Below are positions 57,295 through 64,000 of a stretch of 64,000 bases of DNA, in pieces (the stretch's first letter is position 1; every line of letters begins with the position of its first letter). This DNA is from Streptomyces curacoi. Its GTDB lineage: Bacteria; Actinomycetota; Actinomycetes; Streptomycetales; Streptomycetaceae. The notes beneath the pieces are model-generated. The model was given only the letters and a program-made list of their open reading frames with translations, was not told where the DNA came from and made no database searches. The DNA is taken from positions 317,732 to 381,731 of the forward strand of contig NZ_KQ947991.1 in assembly GCF_001513975.1 (NCBI RefSeq), read 5' to 3'. The position numbers were made by a program, and so were the translations under genes.

Positions 57295-57340
57295 GAGCCT
57301 CTCGGGGCTCAGAGCTTCTCGGGGCTCAGAGCTTCTCGAA
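57295..57340. repeat. 17-bp tandem repeat spanning the YiaA-like stop codon
   Basis: GAGCCTCTCGGGGCTCA (57295-57311), GAGCTTCTCGGGGCTCA (57312-57328) and GAGCTTCTCGAA (from 57329). The stop of the minus-strand gene (57326-57328) lies in the second copy. Confidence 0.9.
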
Positions 57341-57613
57341 CGGGTCGTGCTCGGCGAGCAGCTTCTCCAGCCTCGCCTGGTCGACCCGGCTGACGATCTG
57401 CCCGGCCTCCTGACGGTCCCGGATGACCTTGGCGAGGGTGAACGCCGACGTGACCAGGTAGAGGACCGCGATCGCGAGGAAGCCGCGCACCCAGGCGTCC
57501 GCGTTCAGCTGGAAGATGCCGATGGCGGTGGCGGCCATGGCGACCGCGAAGGACGCGACCGCCTGGCCGTAGAAGGCGGCCGTACTCTGCTGCTTGACCG
57601 GTGTGTCACTCAT
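57326..57613 (-). CDS. YiaA/YiaB-type two-helix membrane protein
   Basis: 95-aa inner-membrane protein with two hydrophobic helices (AVASFAVAMAATAIGIFQLN and GFLAIAVLYLVTSAFTLAK) and a charged C-terminal helix. It matches the YiaAB two-helix domain family, whose function is unknown. The ATG at 57613 is chosen as the family start; 12 upstream codons are open but Pro-rich. The gene end is duplicated in short tandem copies. Confidence 0.8.
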   Translation of the reverse strand: MSDTPVKQQSTAAFYGQAVASFAVAMAATAIGIFQLNADAWVRGFLAIAVLYLVTSAFTLAKVIRDRQEAGQIVSRVDQARLEKLLAEHDPFEKL

Positions 57614-57679
57614 GGGGAACAGGGTCGGCGGTTGTGGCGGCGGCCACATCCGCTGAAGTACTCAGCCGGTACTCAGAAC

Positions 57680-58831
57680 TCAGAACGCCGAAACCCCCGT
57701 CAACGCCCGCCCGATGACCAGCTTCTGGATCTGGCTGGTGCCCTCGTAGAGGGTCATCACGCGGGCGTCGCGCAGCAGTTTGCCCGCCGGGTACTCGTCG
57801 ATGTAGCCGTAGCCGCCGAAGACCTGGAGGGCGTTGTTGGCGGCGCGGACGGCGGCCTCCGAGGCGAACAGCTTGGCCTTGGAGGACTCCACGGCGAAGG
57901 GCAGCCCGCGGTCGATCAGGTCGGCGACCCGCCAGGTCAGCAGCCGGGCCGCGTCCACGTCGACGGCGATGTCGCTGATCAGCTCCTGCACCAGCTGGTG
58001 GTGGGCGATGGGCTTGCCGAACTGCTCGCGCTCACCGGCGTACCGGACAGCCGCGTCCAGCGCCGCCTGAGCTATGCCCACGCACCCGGCCGCGACCGAC
58101 ATCCGCCCCTTCGCCAGGGCCGACATCGCGACCGAGAAGCCCTTGCCCTCCTCCCCCACCATGGCCGCGGCGGGCACGCGTACGTCCTGAAGCACCAGCT
58201 CGGCGGTGGCCTGGCCGCGTAGGCCGAGCTTGCCGTGGATGGTGCGGCGGGTCAGGCCCGGGGCGTCGGTGGGGACCAGGAAGGCGGAGACGCCCTTGTG
58301 GCCGGGCGCGTCGGTGGAGCGGGCGAAGAGCAGGACGACGTCGGCCCAGGTGCCGTTGGTGATGAACATCTTGGTGCCGTTGATGACGTAGTCGTCGCCG
58401 TCGCGCACCGCCCGCGTGGCGAGGTTGCCCGCGTCGGAGCCGGTGCCCGGCTCGGTGAGGCCGAAGCAGCCGACGTACTCGCCGGAGGTGAGCCCCGGCA
58501 GCCAGCGGCGCCTGTGCTCCTCGCTCCCCCAGGCGGCGACGGTCTTGGCGACCAGGCCGAGCGAGACGGAGACAATGCCGCGCACGGACGAGTCCCCGCG
58601 CCCCAGCTCCTCCGTGACCAGGCAGTACGCGAGGTGGTCGCCGCCCGAGCCGCCGTACTCCTCGTCGATGGTCAGCCCCAGGAAGCCGACCTCGCCGAGC
58701 TTCTTGACGATGGCGCGGTCCACTTCCTCAGCACGGTCCCACGCGACGGCGTTGGGGGCGATCTCGCGGTCCACGAAGTCCCGGGCGAGCCGCCGGACGG
58801 CGCTCTGCTCCTCGCTGAGCTCCAGATTCAT
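57680..58831 (-). CDS. acyl-CoA dehydrogenase
   Basis: 383-aa FAD-dependent enzyme introducing the alpha-beta double bond into acyl-CoA. Blocks: LTEPGTGSDAGNL, FITNGTWAD, the catalytic-loop region with YGYIDEYPAGKLLRDARVMT and the C-terminal YEGTSQIQKLVIGRALTG. The ATG has no strong ribosome-binding site; it lies divergent from a TetR gene with a perfect palindrome (58891-58907) between them. Confidence 0.95.
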   Translation of the reverse strand: MNLELSEEQSAVRRLARDFVDREIAPNAVAWDRAEEVDRAIVKKLGEVGFLGLTIDEEYGGSGGDHLAYCLVTEELGRGDSSVRGIVSVSLGLVAKTVAAWGSEEHRRRWLPGLTSGEYVGCFGLTEPGTGSDAGNLATRAVRDGDDYVINGTKMFITNGTWADVVLLFARSTDAPGHKGVSAFLVPTDAPGLTRRTIHGKLGLRGQATAELVLQDVRVPAAAMVGEEGKGFSVAMSALAKGRMSVAAGCVGIAQAALDAAVRYAGEREQFGKPIAHHQLVQELISDIAVDVDAARLLTWRVADLIDRGLPFAVESSKAKLFASEAAVRAANNALQVFGGYGYIDEYPAGKLLRDARVMTLYEGTSQIQKLVIGRALTGVSAF

Positions 58832-58890
58832 GCCGAGTCACCCCACAGACGGTGGACGCCGAAAGCCGTCGATTGAAAGCCGTACCTTTA

Positions 58891-58907
58891 AATTAGCACT
58901 GCTAGTT
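58891..58907. promoter_or_regulatory. divergent operator between ACAD and TetR genes
   Basis: AATTAGCACTGCTAGTT: perfect TAGCA/TGCTA arms around one base, extended by AA/TT. It sits just upstream of the TACTAT -10 of the TetR gene and close to the ACAD start, an ideal place for shared repression. Confidence 0.65.
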
Positions 58908-58922
58908 TCCGTTGGGCAGCCC

Positions 58923-58928
58923 TACTAT
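58923..58928 (+). promoter_or_regulatory. -10 box TACTAT of a leaderless TetR transcript
   Basis: TACTAT ends 7 nt before the ATG at 58936, with no ribosome-binding site in between. Confidence 0.6.
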
Positions 58929-58935
58929 GTGCGCC

Positions 58936-59577
58936 ATGGCCCGACCGCGCAAGCCCCTCCTCAGCTACGACCGGATCGTCGAGACGGCGCGCGAACTCGT
59001 CGACGCGGAGGGCCTCGCGGCCGTCTCCACGCGCCGGCTCGCCGCCGAACTGGGCGTGAGCGGGCCGTCCCTCTACAACCACTTCCGCACCAAGGACGAG
59101 ATCCTGGAGGCGGTCGCCGACTCGGTGAGCGCCCAGGTCGATCTGTCGATGTTCGAGGACGGCCGGGACTGGCGGACCGCGCTGCACGACTGGGCCGTCT
59201 CCTACCGGGCGGCTCTGCGCGACCACCCGAACATCGTCCCGGTGCTGGCCCGCGGCCCCGGCCGCCGCCCGGCCGCGCTGCGGCTCGCCGACGCCGTCTA
59301 CGGCGCGATGGTGGCGGCGGGCTGGCCGCCGGCGCAGGCCACGTCCATCGGCGCGCTGATGCGGTACTTCATCATGGGCTCGGCGCTCGGGTCGTTCGCC
59401 GGGGGCTTCGTGGACGACGCGAGCGCGTACGACCCCGCCGACTACCCCCACCTCGGGCAGGCCCATCTCCTGGCCGAGCAGCAGGAGAAGATCGACGAAC
59501 GGGCCTTCGAGACGGGCCTGACCGCGCTGCTGGACGGCTTGGCGCGGCAGTACGAGCAGGTCGCGCGAGCCACCTAG
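58936..59577 (+). CDS. TetR-family regulator (TetR C-terminal type)
   Basis: 213-aa repressor. HTH region: ARELVDAEGLAAVSTRRLAA with LGVSGPSLYNHFRTKDEILE; the C-terminal domain is longer and Ala/Leu-rich, similar to TetR_C (tetracycline-repressor-type) proteins. The ATG at 58936 suits a leaderless transcript. Divergent from the acyl-CoA dehydrogenase gene, which it probably represses through the palindrome at 58891. Confidence 0.9.
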   Translation: MARPRKPLLSYDRIVETARELVDAEGLAAVSTRRLAAELGVSGPSLYNHFRTKDEILEAVADSVSAQVDLSMFEDGRDWRTALHDWAVSYRAALRDHPNIVPVLARGPGRRPAALRLADAVYGAMVAAGWPPAQATSIGALMRYFIMGSALGSFAGGFVDDASAYDPADYPHLGQAHLLAEQQEKIDERAFETGLTALLDGLARQYEQVARAT

Positions 59578-59583
59578 CCATAT

Positions 59584-59599
59584 TTCGGCGGGCGCCGAA
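59584..59599 (+). promoter_or_regulatory. palindrome before the ArsR-like gene
   Basis: TTCGGCG-GG-CGCCGAA, a perfect 7-bp inverted repeat 25 nt upstream of the start at 59625; a likely autoregulatory operator. Confidence 0.5.
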
Positions 59600-59624
59600 G
59601 TGTCCGTGCCGCATGCTGGGGTCC

Positions 59625-60335
59625 ATGACCACCAGGCATCCCCAGGCGTCCCGGCTGGCCCGGCTCGCCGGACTCATCGCCGACGAGACCCGGGCCGCCT
59701 GTCTGCTGGCGCTGCTCGACGGACGGGCCTGGACCGCCGGTGAGCTGGCACGGCACGCCGGGGTGGCCGCGTCGACGCTCAGCGAGCACCTGGGCAAGCT
59801 CGTCTCGGGCGGGCTGCTGGCCGAGGAGCGGCAGGGCCGGCATCGGTATGTACGGCTGGCCGACGCGCGAGTCGCCCAGCTCGTGGAGGACCTGGCCGCG
59901 CAGGTGGCGCCGAGTGCCGTCGTACGGCCCCGGAACCTGCGGGAGTCCAGCGCGGGGTCCGCCATGACACGGGGCCGCACCTGCTACGACCATCTGGCCG
60001 GGCGGCTCGGCATCGCGGTCACCGACGCGTTGACCGTGCGCGGGCTGCTCGTCCAGGACACGGGGTTCGCGCTCACGGACGCGGGACTGCGGTGGTTCGA
60101 CGCGGCCGGTATCCACCTCGACCGCGGGGGCCGACGTCCACTGGCCCGCGCCTGCCTCGACTGGACCGAGCGCCGCCCGCACCTGGCAGGCGTCGCCGGC
60201 GCGGCCCTGTGCCGTCACGCCCTGGACGCGGGGTGGTGCGTACGCATCGGCTCCGAACGGGCGGTGAAGGTGACGGCGGCCGGAGAGCGGGCGCTGTCCG
60301 AGCTGTTGGGCATCGATGAGGCGACGCTGCGCTGA
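59625..60335 (+). CDS. ArsR/SmtB-type HTH regulator with extended C-terminus
   Basis: 236-aa protein. The ArsR winged helix spans about residues 10-90 (CLLALLDGRAWTAGELARHA, GVAASTLSEHLGKLVSGGLL, RHRYVRLAD). The C-terminal half adds a second winged-helix-like region with Cys/His (TRGRTCYDHLAGRLG, ALCRHALDAGWCVR), of the type seen in streptomycete regulators beside transporters. An ATG at 59613 is an alternative start. It precedes an EamA transporter gene by 65 nt, so it may control it. Confidence 0.85.
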   Translation: MTTRHPQASRLARLAGLIADETRAACLLALLDGRAWTAGELARHAGVAASTLSEHLGKLVSGGLLAEERQGRHRYVRLADARVAQLVEDLAAQVAPSAVVRPRNLRESSAGSAMTRGRTCYDHLAGRLGIAVTDALTVRGLLVQDTGFALTDAGLRWFDAAGIHLDRGGRRPLARACLDWTERRPHLAGVAGAALCRHALDAGWCVRIGSERAVKVTAAGERALSELLGIDEATLR

Positions 60336-60400
60336 GCGCCCCTTACGCCCCGTCCGAAATCCGCGAGCTTCCGAAGCCCTGGTTTCCTAGCCTCAGGAGC

Positions 60401-61333
60401 ATGATGAACCCCCGCCGTACCGAACTCCTGGCCGCCGGCGCAGCCACCGTCACCGTCGTCCTCTGGGCCTCCGCCTTCGTCTCCATCCGCAGCGCGGGCT
60501 CCGAGTACTCGCCGGGGGCGCTCGCGCTGGGGCGGCTGCTCGTCGGCGCCCTGGTGCTGGGGGTCATCTGCCTCGTCCGTCGGGAGGGGCTGCCTCCCAG
60601 GGCGGCCTGGCCCGGGATCGCGATATCGGGCCTGCTGTGGTTCGGCTTCTACAGCGTCGTGCTGAACTGGGGCGAGCAGCAGGTGGACGCCGGTACGGCG
60701 GCTCTCGTCGTGAACATCGGGCCCATCCTCATCGCGCTGCTGGGCGCCCGGCTGCTCGGTGACCCGATGCCGCCGCGGCTGCTGGCCGGGATGGCGGTGT
60801 CGTTCGCCGGTGCGGTGACCGTGGGTCTGTCGATGTCGGGCGGGGGCGGTTCCTCGGTGCTCGGGGTGGTGCTGTGCCTGCTGGCCGCGGTCGGGTACGC
60901 GGGCGGTGTCGTGGCGCAGAAGCCGGCACTCGCCCATGCGAGCGCCCTGCAGGTGACGACGTACGGGTGTCTGGTCGGCGCGGCCTTGTGCCTGCCGTTC
61001 ACCGGGCAGCTGATCAGCGAGGCGGCCCACGCCCCCGTCTCCGCGACGCTCAACATGGTCTACCTGGGCGTCTTCTCGCTGGCGCTCGCCTTCACCACAT
61101 GGGCGTACGCCCTGGCCCGTACGACCGCCAGCAGCATGGGCGCGACCACGTACGCGGTGCCCGCGCTGGTGGTGCTGATGTCCTGGCTGGCGCTGGGCGA
61201 GGTGCCGGGGCCGCTCACGCTGGTGGGCGGGGCGCTGTGTCTGGCGGGGGTCGCCGTGTCGCGGTCCCGGCGGCGAGCGGCTCGGGTCGTGGCGGCCGCG
61301 CCACGACCCGAGCAGGCCCGGGAATCAGCGTGA
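60401..61333 (+). CDS. EamA/DMT family transporter
   Basis: 310-aa exporter-type membrane protein with ten predicted segments arranged as two EamA repeats (ATVTVVLWASAFVSIRSAGS at the start of the first; GAALCLPFTGQLI and LAFTTWAYALARTTASSMGA in the second). Likely exports a metabolite or amino acid. The start ATG follows CTCAGGAGC. The end overlaps the converging MFS gene by 9 nt. Confidence 0.92.
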   Translation: MMNPRRTELLAAGAATVTVVLWASAFVSIRSAGSEYSPGALALGRLLVGALVLGVICLVRREGLPPRAAWPGIAISGLLWFGFYSVVLNWGEQQVDAGTAALVVNIGPILIALLGARLLGDPMPPRLLAGMAVSFAGAVTVGLSMSGGGGSSVLGVVLCLLAAVGYAGGVVAQKPALAHASALQVTTYGCLVGAALCLPFTGQLISEAAHAPVSATLNMVYLGVFSLALAFTTWAYALARTTASSMGATTYAVPALVVLMSWLALGEVPGPLTLVGGALCLAGVAVSRSRRRAARVVAAAPRPEQARESA

Positions 61334-62647
61334 ACGCGCCCTGTCCGCAAGGACCTTGATGGACAGCAGGGCGATCACCGCCAGACCGATGATGTAGCCG
61401 GAGACCGCCATCGAGGTGCCCGTTGCCTCCAGCAGCAGCACCATGACGAACGGGGCGAGTCCGCCGCCGAGCACGGCCGCGATCTGGTAGCCGAGGGAGG
61501 CGCCGGTGTAGCGCATCTCGGGCGTGAACAGCTCGGCGAACAGGGCGGCCTGGGGGCCGTACATGATGCTGAGGAAGCAGCTGGTGACGAAGGTGCCGAC
61601 CGCGAGCCACAGCAGCGAGCCGGTGTCGATCAGCAGGAACATCGGTACGGCCCACAGGGCGATGCCGGCCGCGCCGAGCGCGTAGATCCGGATGCGGCCG
61701 ATCCTGTCGGAGAGGGCGGCTGCGGCCGGGATCAGCACGAGCTGGGTGAGGCTGATGCAGAGCGAGACGGTGAGGACGGCGCTGCGCTTCATGCCGAGTT
61801 CGCGGGTCGTGTAGTCGAGCACGCCGGTGATGATGATGTAGAAGGTGGCGGTGTTCACGGCGAAGGAGCCGCCGGCGAGGAGCACCGTGCCGAGGTGGTC
61901 CTTCAGGATCGTGCGCAGCGGGGAGGACTGCTCGGCCTTCTCCTGCTCGGCCAGCTTCTTCTCCGCCTCGCGGAATTCGGGGGTCTCCTCGACGCGCGTG
62001 TGGATGTACCAGGCGAGCACGAGGACGAACAGGCCGACGAGGAACGGTACCCGCCAGCCCCAGGCCGCGAACGCGGCGTCGGTCGTGAACGCTCCGGCCA
62101 GCAGGAACACCGTGTTGGCGGTCACCACGCCGATGGGGACGCCGAGTTGGACGAAGCTGCCGTAGATGCCGCGTTTGCCCTCGGGGGCGTACTCGGTGGC
62201 CATCAGCATCGCGCCGCCCCACTGGGCACCGACGGCGATGCCCTGCAGCACGCGGAAGAGGACCAGCAGGATCGGGGCGGCGACGCCGATGGTCTCGTAC
62301 GTCGGGAGCAGGCCGATGCCGGTGGTGGCGAGGCCCATGAGGGTCAGCGCGAGGACCAGCATCGGCTTGCGGCCGCGCTTGTCACCGAGTTGTCCGGCGA
62401 CGATGCCGCCGAGGGGGCGGGCCAGGAAGCCGACGGCGAAGGTGGCGAAGGAGGCGAGGACGCCGGCGGTGGGGCTGCCGGCCGGGAAGTACAGGTCACC
62501 GAGGACCAGGGCGGCGGCGATGCCGAAGACGAAGTAGTCGTACCACTCGACCGCCGAGGCGAGCGCCGCGGCGGTGGCGACGCGGCGGCGGTTGCCGACG
62601 GTGGGAGCGGTAGGGGTGAGCGGCTGGGCGGAAGGTGCCGTGTCCAT
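61325..62647 (-). CDS. MHS-family MFS transporter
   Basis: 440-aa 12-segment symporter of the metabolite:H+ symporter (ProP/ShiA) group. Signatures: SAVEWYDYFVFG, GDKRGRKPMLV and RVLQGIAVGAQWGGAMLMATEYAP. Imports a carboxylate, betaine or similar compound with protons; the exact substrate is unknown. The ATG at 62647 has CGGAGTGTGCACGC. A site matching the acyl-CoA cluster operator lies 60 nt upstream, so import may be co-regulated with those genes. Confidence 0.9.
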   Translation of the reverse strand: MDTAPSAQPLTPTAPTVGNRRRVATAAALASAVEWYDYFVFGIAAALVLGDLYFPAGSPTAGVLASFATFAVGFLARPLGGIVAGQLGDKRGRKPMLVLALTLMGLATTGIGLLPTYETIGVAAPILLVLFRVLQGIAVGAQWGGAMLMATEYAPEGKRGIYGSFVQLGVPIGVVTANTVFLLAGAFTTDAAFAAWGWRVPFLVGLFVLVLAWYIHTRVEETPEFREAEKKLAEQEKAEQSSPLRTILKDHLGTVLLAGGSFAVNTATFYIIITGVLDYTTRELGMKRSAVLTVSLCISLTQLVLIPAAAALSDRIGRIRIYALGAAGIALWAVPMFLLIDTGSLLWLAVGTFVTSCFLSIMYGPQAALFAELFTPEMRYTGASLGYQIAAVLGGGLAPFVMVLLLEATGTSMAVSGYIIGLAVIALLSIKVLADRARSR

Positions 62648-62706
62648 GCGTGCACACTCCGGTGGGTGCGGGGACGGAACGGGGGGTGGCTCGGGTTCCG
62701 GGGAAC

Positions 62707-62724
62707 GTACTGACCGGACGGTAT
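62707..62724 (-). promoter_or_regulatory. third copy of the ATACCG-type operator
   Basis: On the minus strand ATACCGTCCGGTCAGTAC, 60 nt upstream of the MHS transporter start; matches the sites at 40306 and 45971 except at the central base of the half-site. Confidence 0.5.
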
Positions 62725-62797
62725 GGACGTCAACGGGTCGGACAGCAGGACTTTTGCCTGTACACGGCATCGAGAGCGGGATCCGGGCATGCCTGAG

Positions 62798-62824
62798 GCC
62801 CCGGCCTCGCACGGAGACCGGGGC
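62798..62824 (-). terminator. small hairpin after the alcohol dehydrogenase gene
   Basis: GCCCCGG (62798-62804) pairs with CCGGGGC (62818-62824), 26 nt beyond the stop at 62850. Confidence 0.45.
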
Positions 62825-62849
62825 GCACGCAGGGAGGGCGGGAGCGGCG

Positions 62850-63932
62850 CTAGAAGACCACCAGCGTTCTGCCGCCCTTGCCCGCCAGCATGTTCTCGAA
62901 CGCCGCCGGGATACCCTCCAGGCCGATCCGTTCCGTCACCAGGGCACCCAGGTCCAGGCGGCCCGCCCGTACGTGCTCGGCCAGCACGGGCAGGTCGCGC
63001 GCCGGGTCGGAGTTGCCGTAGACGCAGCCGGAGAGGGTCCGGCCCCAGTGGAAGATCTCCAGGGCGTTGAAGGTGACCTGCTGGTCCTTGCCGCCGATGC
63101 CGACGACCGTGGTGCGGCCGCCGCGCCGGGTGGAGTCCCAGGCCGTACGGATCGTGCTCGCGCGGCCCACGCACTCGACGGCCACGTCCACGCCCTGCCT
63201 GTCCGTCAGGCCCCGGATCTCGCGGGCGGTGTTCTCGGCGGCGACCACGTAGTCGGTGGCTCCCGCCGCGCGGGCCAGCTCCTCCTTCTCCGGGGAGACA
63301 TCGACCGCCACGATCTTCGCGGCGCCCGCGATCCGGGCCGACTGGAGGGCGGCCAGCCCCACACCGCCGACGCCGAACACCGCGACCGACTCCCCCGCGC
63401 GGACCCGCGCCGAGTGGTGCACGGCGCCGTAGCCGGTGAGGACGGCGCAGCCCAGCAGGGCGGCGTCGGTGAGCGGGATGCCGTCCGGGAGCGGCAGGAG
63501 GCAGGACGCCGGGACGACCGTCTCCTCGGCGAACGCGGCGACGTTCAGGCCGGGGTGGAGGTCCGTGCCCGCGGCGGTACGGGCGTACACGTCGGCGGCG
63601 CCGTTCAGCGCGTTGGCGCACAGCCAGACCTCGCCGAGGCGGCAGGCGTGGCAACCGCCGCAGGACGGCGCCCAGTTGAGGACGACGCCGTCGCCGGGCG
63701 CGACACGGGTGACGCCCTCGCCGACGGCGACGACCGTGCCCGCGCCCTCATGGCCTAGGACCGCGGGGACCGGGACCCGCATGGTGCCGTTGGACAGGGA
63801 CAGGTCGGAGTGGCACACGCCGGCGGCGGCGAGCCGGACGCGGACCTGGCCGGGGCCGGGGTCGGGCAGGTCGATCTCGGTGACCTCCAGCGGGGCACCG
63901 ATGGCGGGCAGGACGGCGGCGCGGACGGCCAT
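62850..63932 (-). CDS. zinc-dependent alcohol dehydrogenase (medium-chain)
   Basis: 360-aa NAD-dependent enzyme. Catalytic zinc site: AGVCHSDLSLSN with GHEGAGTVV and the later Cys174-type CAVLTGYG; structural zinc lobe: SCGGCHACRLGEVWLC. Rossmann motif GVGGVGLAAL. It belongs with the class III/mycothiol-type or aryl-alcohol ADHs; the substrate cannot be fixed. The ATG follows AAGGGAGTCGCCCGTC. A partial gene ends 42 nt upstream, so it is probably the second gene of an operon. Confidence 0.92.
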   Translation of the reverse strand: MAVRAAVLPAIGAPLEVTEIDLPDPGPGQVRVRLAAAGVCHSDLSLSNGTMRVPVPAVLGHEGAGTVVAVGEGVTRVAPGDGVVLNWAPSCGGCHACRLGEVWLCANALNGAADVYARTAAGTDLHPGLNVAAFAEETVVPASCLLPLPDGIPLTDAALLGCAVLTGYGAVHHSARVRAGESVAVFGVGGVGLAALQSARIAGAAKIVAVDVSPEKEELARAAGATDYVVAAENTAREIRGLTDRQGVDVAVECVGRASTIRTAWDSTRRGGRTTVVGIGGKDQQVTFNALEIFHWGRTLSGCVYGNSDPARDLPVLAEHVRAGRLDLGALVTERIGLEGIPAAFENMLAGKGGRTLVVF

Positions 63933-63974
63933 GACGGGCGACTCCCTTGAACCGTGGAAACCTTGGAACTGGCG

Positions 63975-64000
63975 TCAGAACTGCAGGGACTTGGTCTGGA
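63975..64000 (-). CDS. C-terminal end of an upstream gene, possibly an aldehyde dehydrogenase
   Basis: Only eight codons plus stop are inside the window, reading QTKSLQF at the end. This ending is frequent in aldehyde dehydrogenases, and such a gene beside an alcohol dehydrogenase would make sense, but the evidence is thin. The gene is on the same strand as the alcohol dehydrogenase and would be the first of that operon. Confidence 0.4.

Overview
The window is high-GC actinobacterial DNA and almost certainly comes from a Streptomyces chromosome. It carries a long/short chaplin pair (chpC, chpH), the mycothiol ligase gene mshC, a glycerol operon of the gyl type, many FadR/GntR, TetR, SoxR and ArsR regulators, and start sites typical of streptomycetes (strong GGAGG-type sites, plus several leaderless starts placed 6-7 nt after a TANNNT box). 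From memory, the order glpF-glpK-glpD ... mshC ... chpC-chpH ... gluconate genes matches the SCO1659 to about SCO1706 stretch of S. coelicolor. This looks like core-chromosome gene order. No integrase, transposase, phage gene or CRISPR array is seen.

Region 1 (1-6201): glycerol uptake and catabolism (glpF partial, glpK, glpD), an FCD/GntR regulator with a perfect palindromic operator, and a PAC2-family gene that is probably parJ. Region 2 (6266-10021): a Tat-exported beta-propeller-like protein, then a two-gene unit of a subtilase with no signal peptide and a glutamine-rich repeat protein. These two share a C-terminal module, which is the most unusual observation in the window. Region 3 (10046-14644): mshC followed upstream by three conserved actinobacterial genes (kinase-like, DUF3090, histidine phosphatase), then a CorA-type transporter. 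Region 4 (14655-21638): a ferritin-like protein, an LLM oxidoreductase, an aldo/keto reductase overlapping a RecD2-like protein whose ATP-binding motifs are degraded, an acidic-tailed protein and DUF5703.

Region 5 (21721-24736): chaplins with structured leaders, an M20 peptidase and tRNA-Leu(GAG). Region 6 (24756-26109): a frameshifted HTH regulator next to the tRNA, a small membrane-like protein behind a perfect palindrome, and a YchJ-like protein. Region 7 (26217-30873): a gluconate/idonate unit (FadR-type regulator, gluconokinase, permease, gluconate 5-dehydrogenase, idonate dehydrogenase). Region 8 (31042-36130): an exported protein whose frame runs through the opposing cytochrome b gene, a molybdopterin oxidoreductase/cytochrome b pair, an APC permease and a helical-repeat protein. 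Region 9 (36403-40262): a DMT transporter, NUDIX hydrolase, two DUF202 membrane proteins, a quinone-oxidoreductase-like enzyme and a duplicated histidine-rich protein.

Region 10 (40306-45986): an acyl-CoA catabolic cluster (phosphotransferase, acyl-CoA dehydrogenase, TetR, acyl-CoA ligase, SDR) bracketed by two copies of one operator. Region 11 (46113-55248): a NamZ-like muramidase, alpha/beta hydrolase, penicillin-acylase family enzyme, two uncharacterised proteins, a BKACE/DUF849 enzyme and an ATP-dependent RNA ligase. Region 12 (55450-64000): SoxR, MaoC, three more HTH regulators, acyl-CoA dehydrogenase, EamA and MHS transporters and a zinc alcohol dehydrogenase. Several regulators have matching palindromes at their own promoter and at a neighbour, so small regulons can be proposed from the sequence alone.

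Gene names come from motif recognition and memory; no database search was run.
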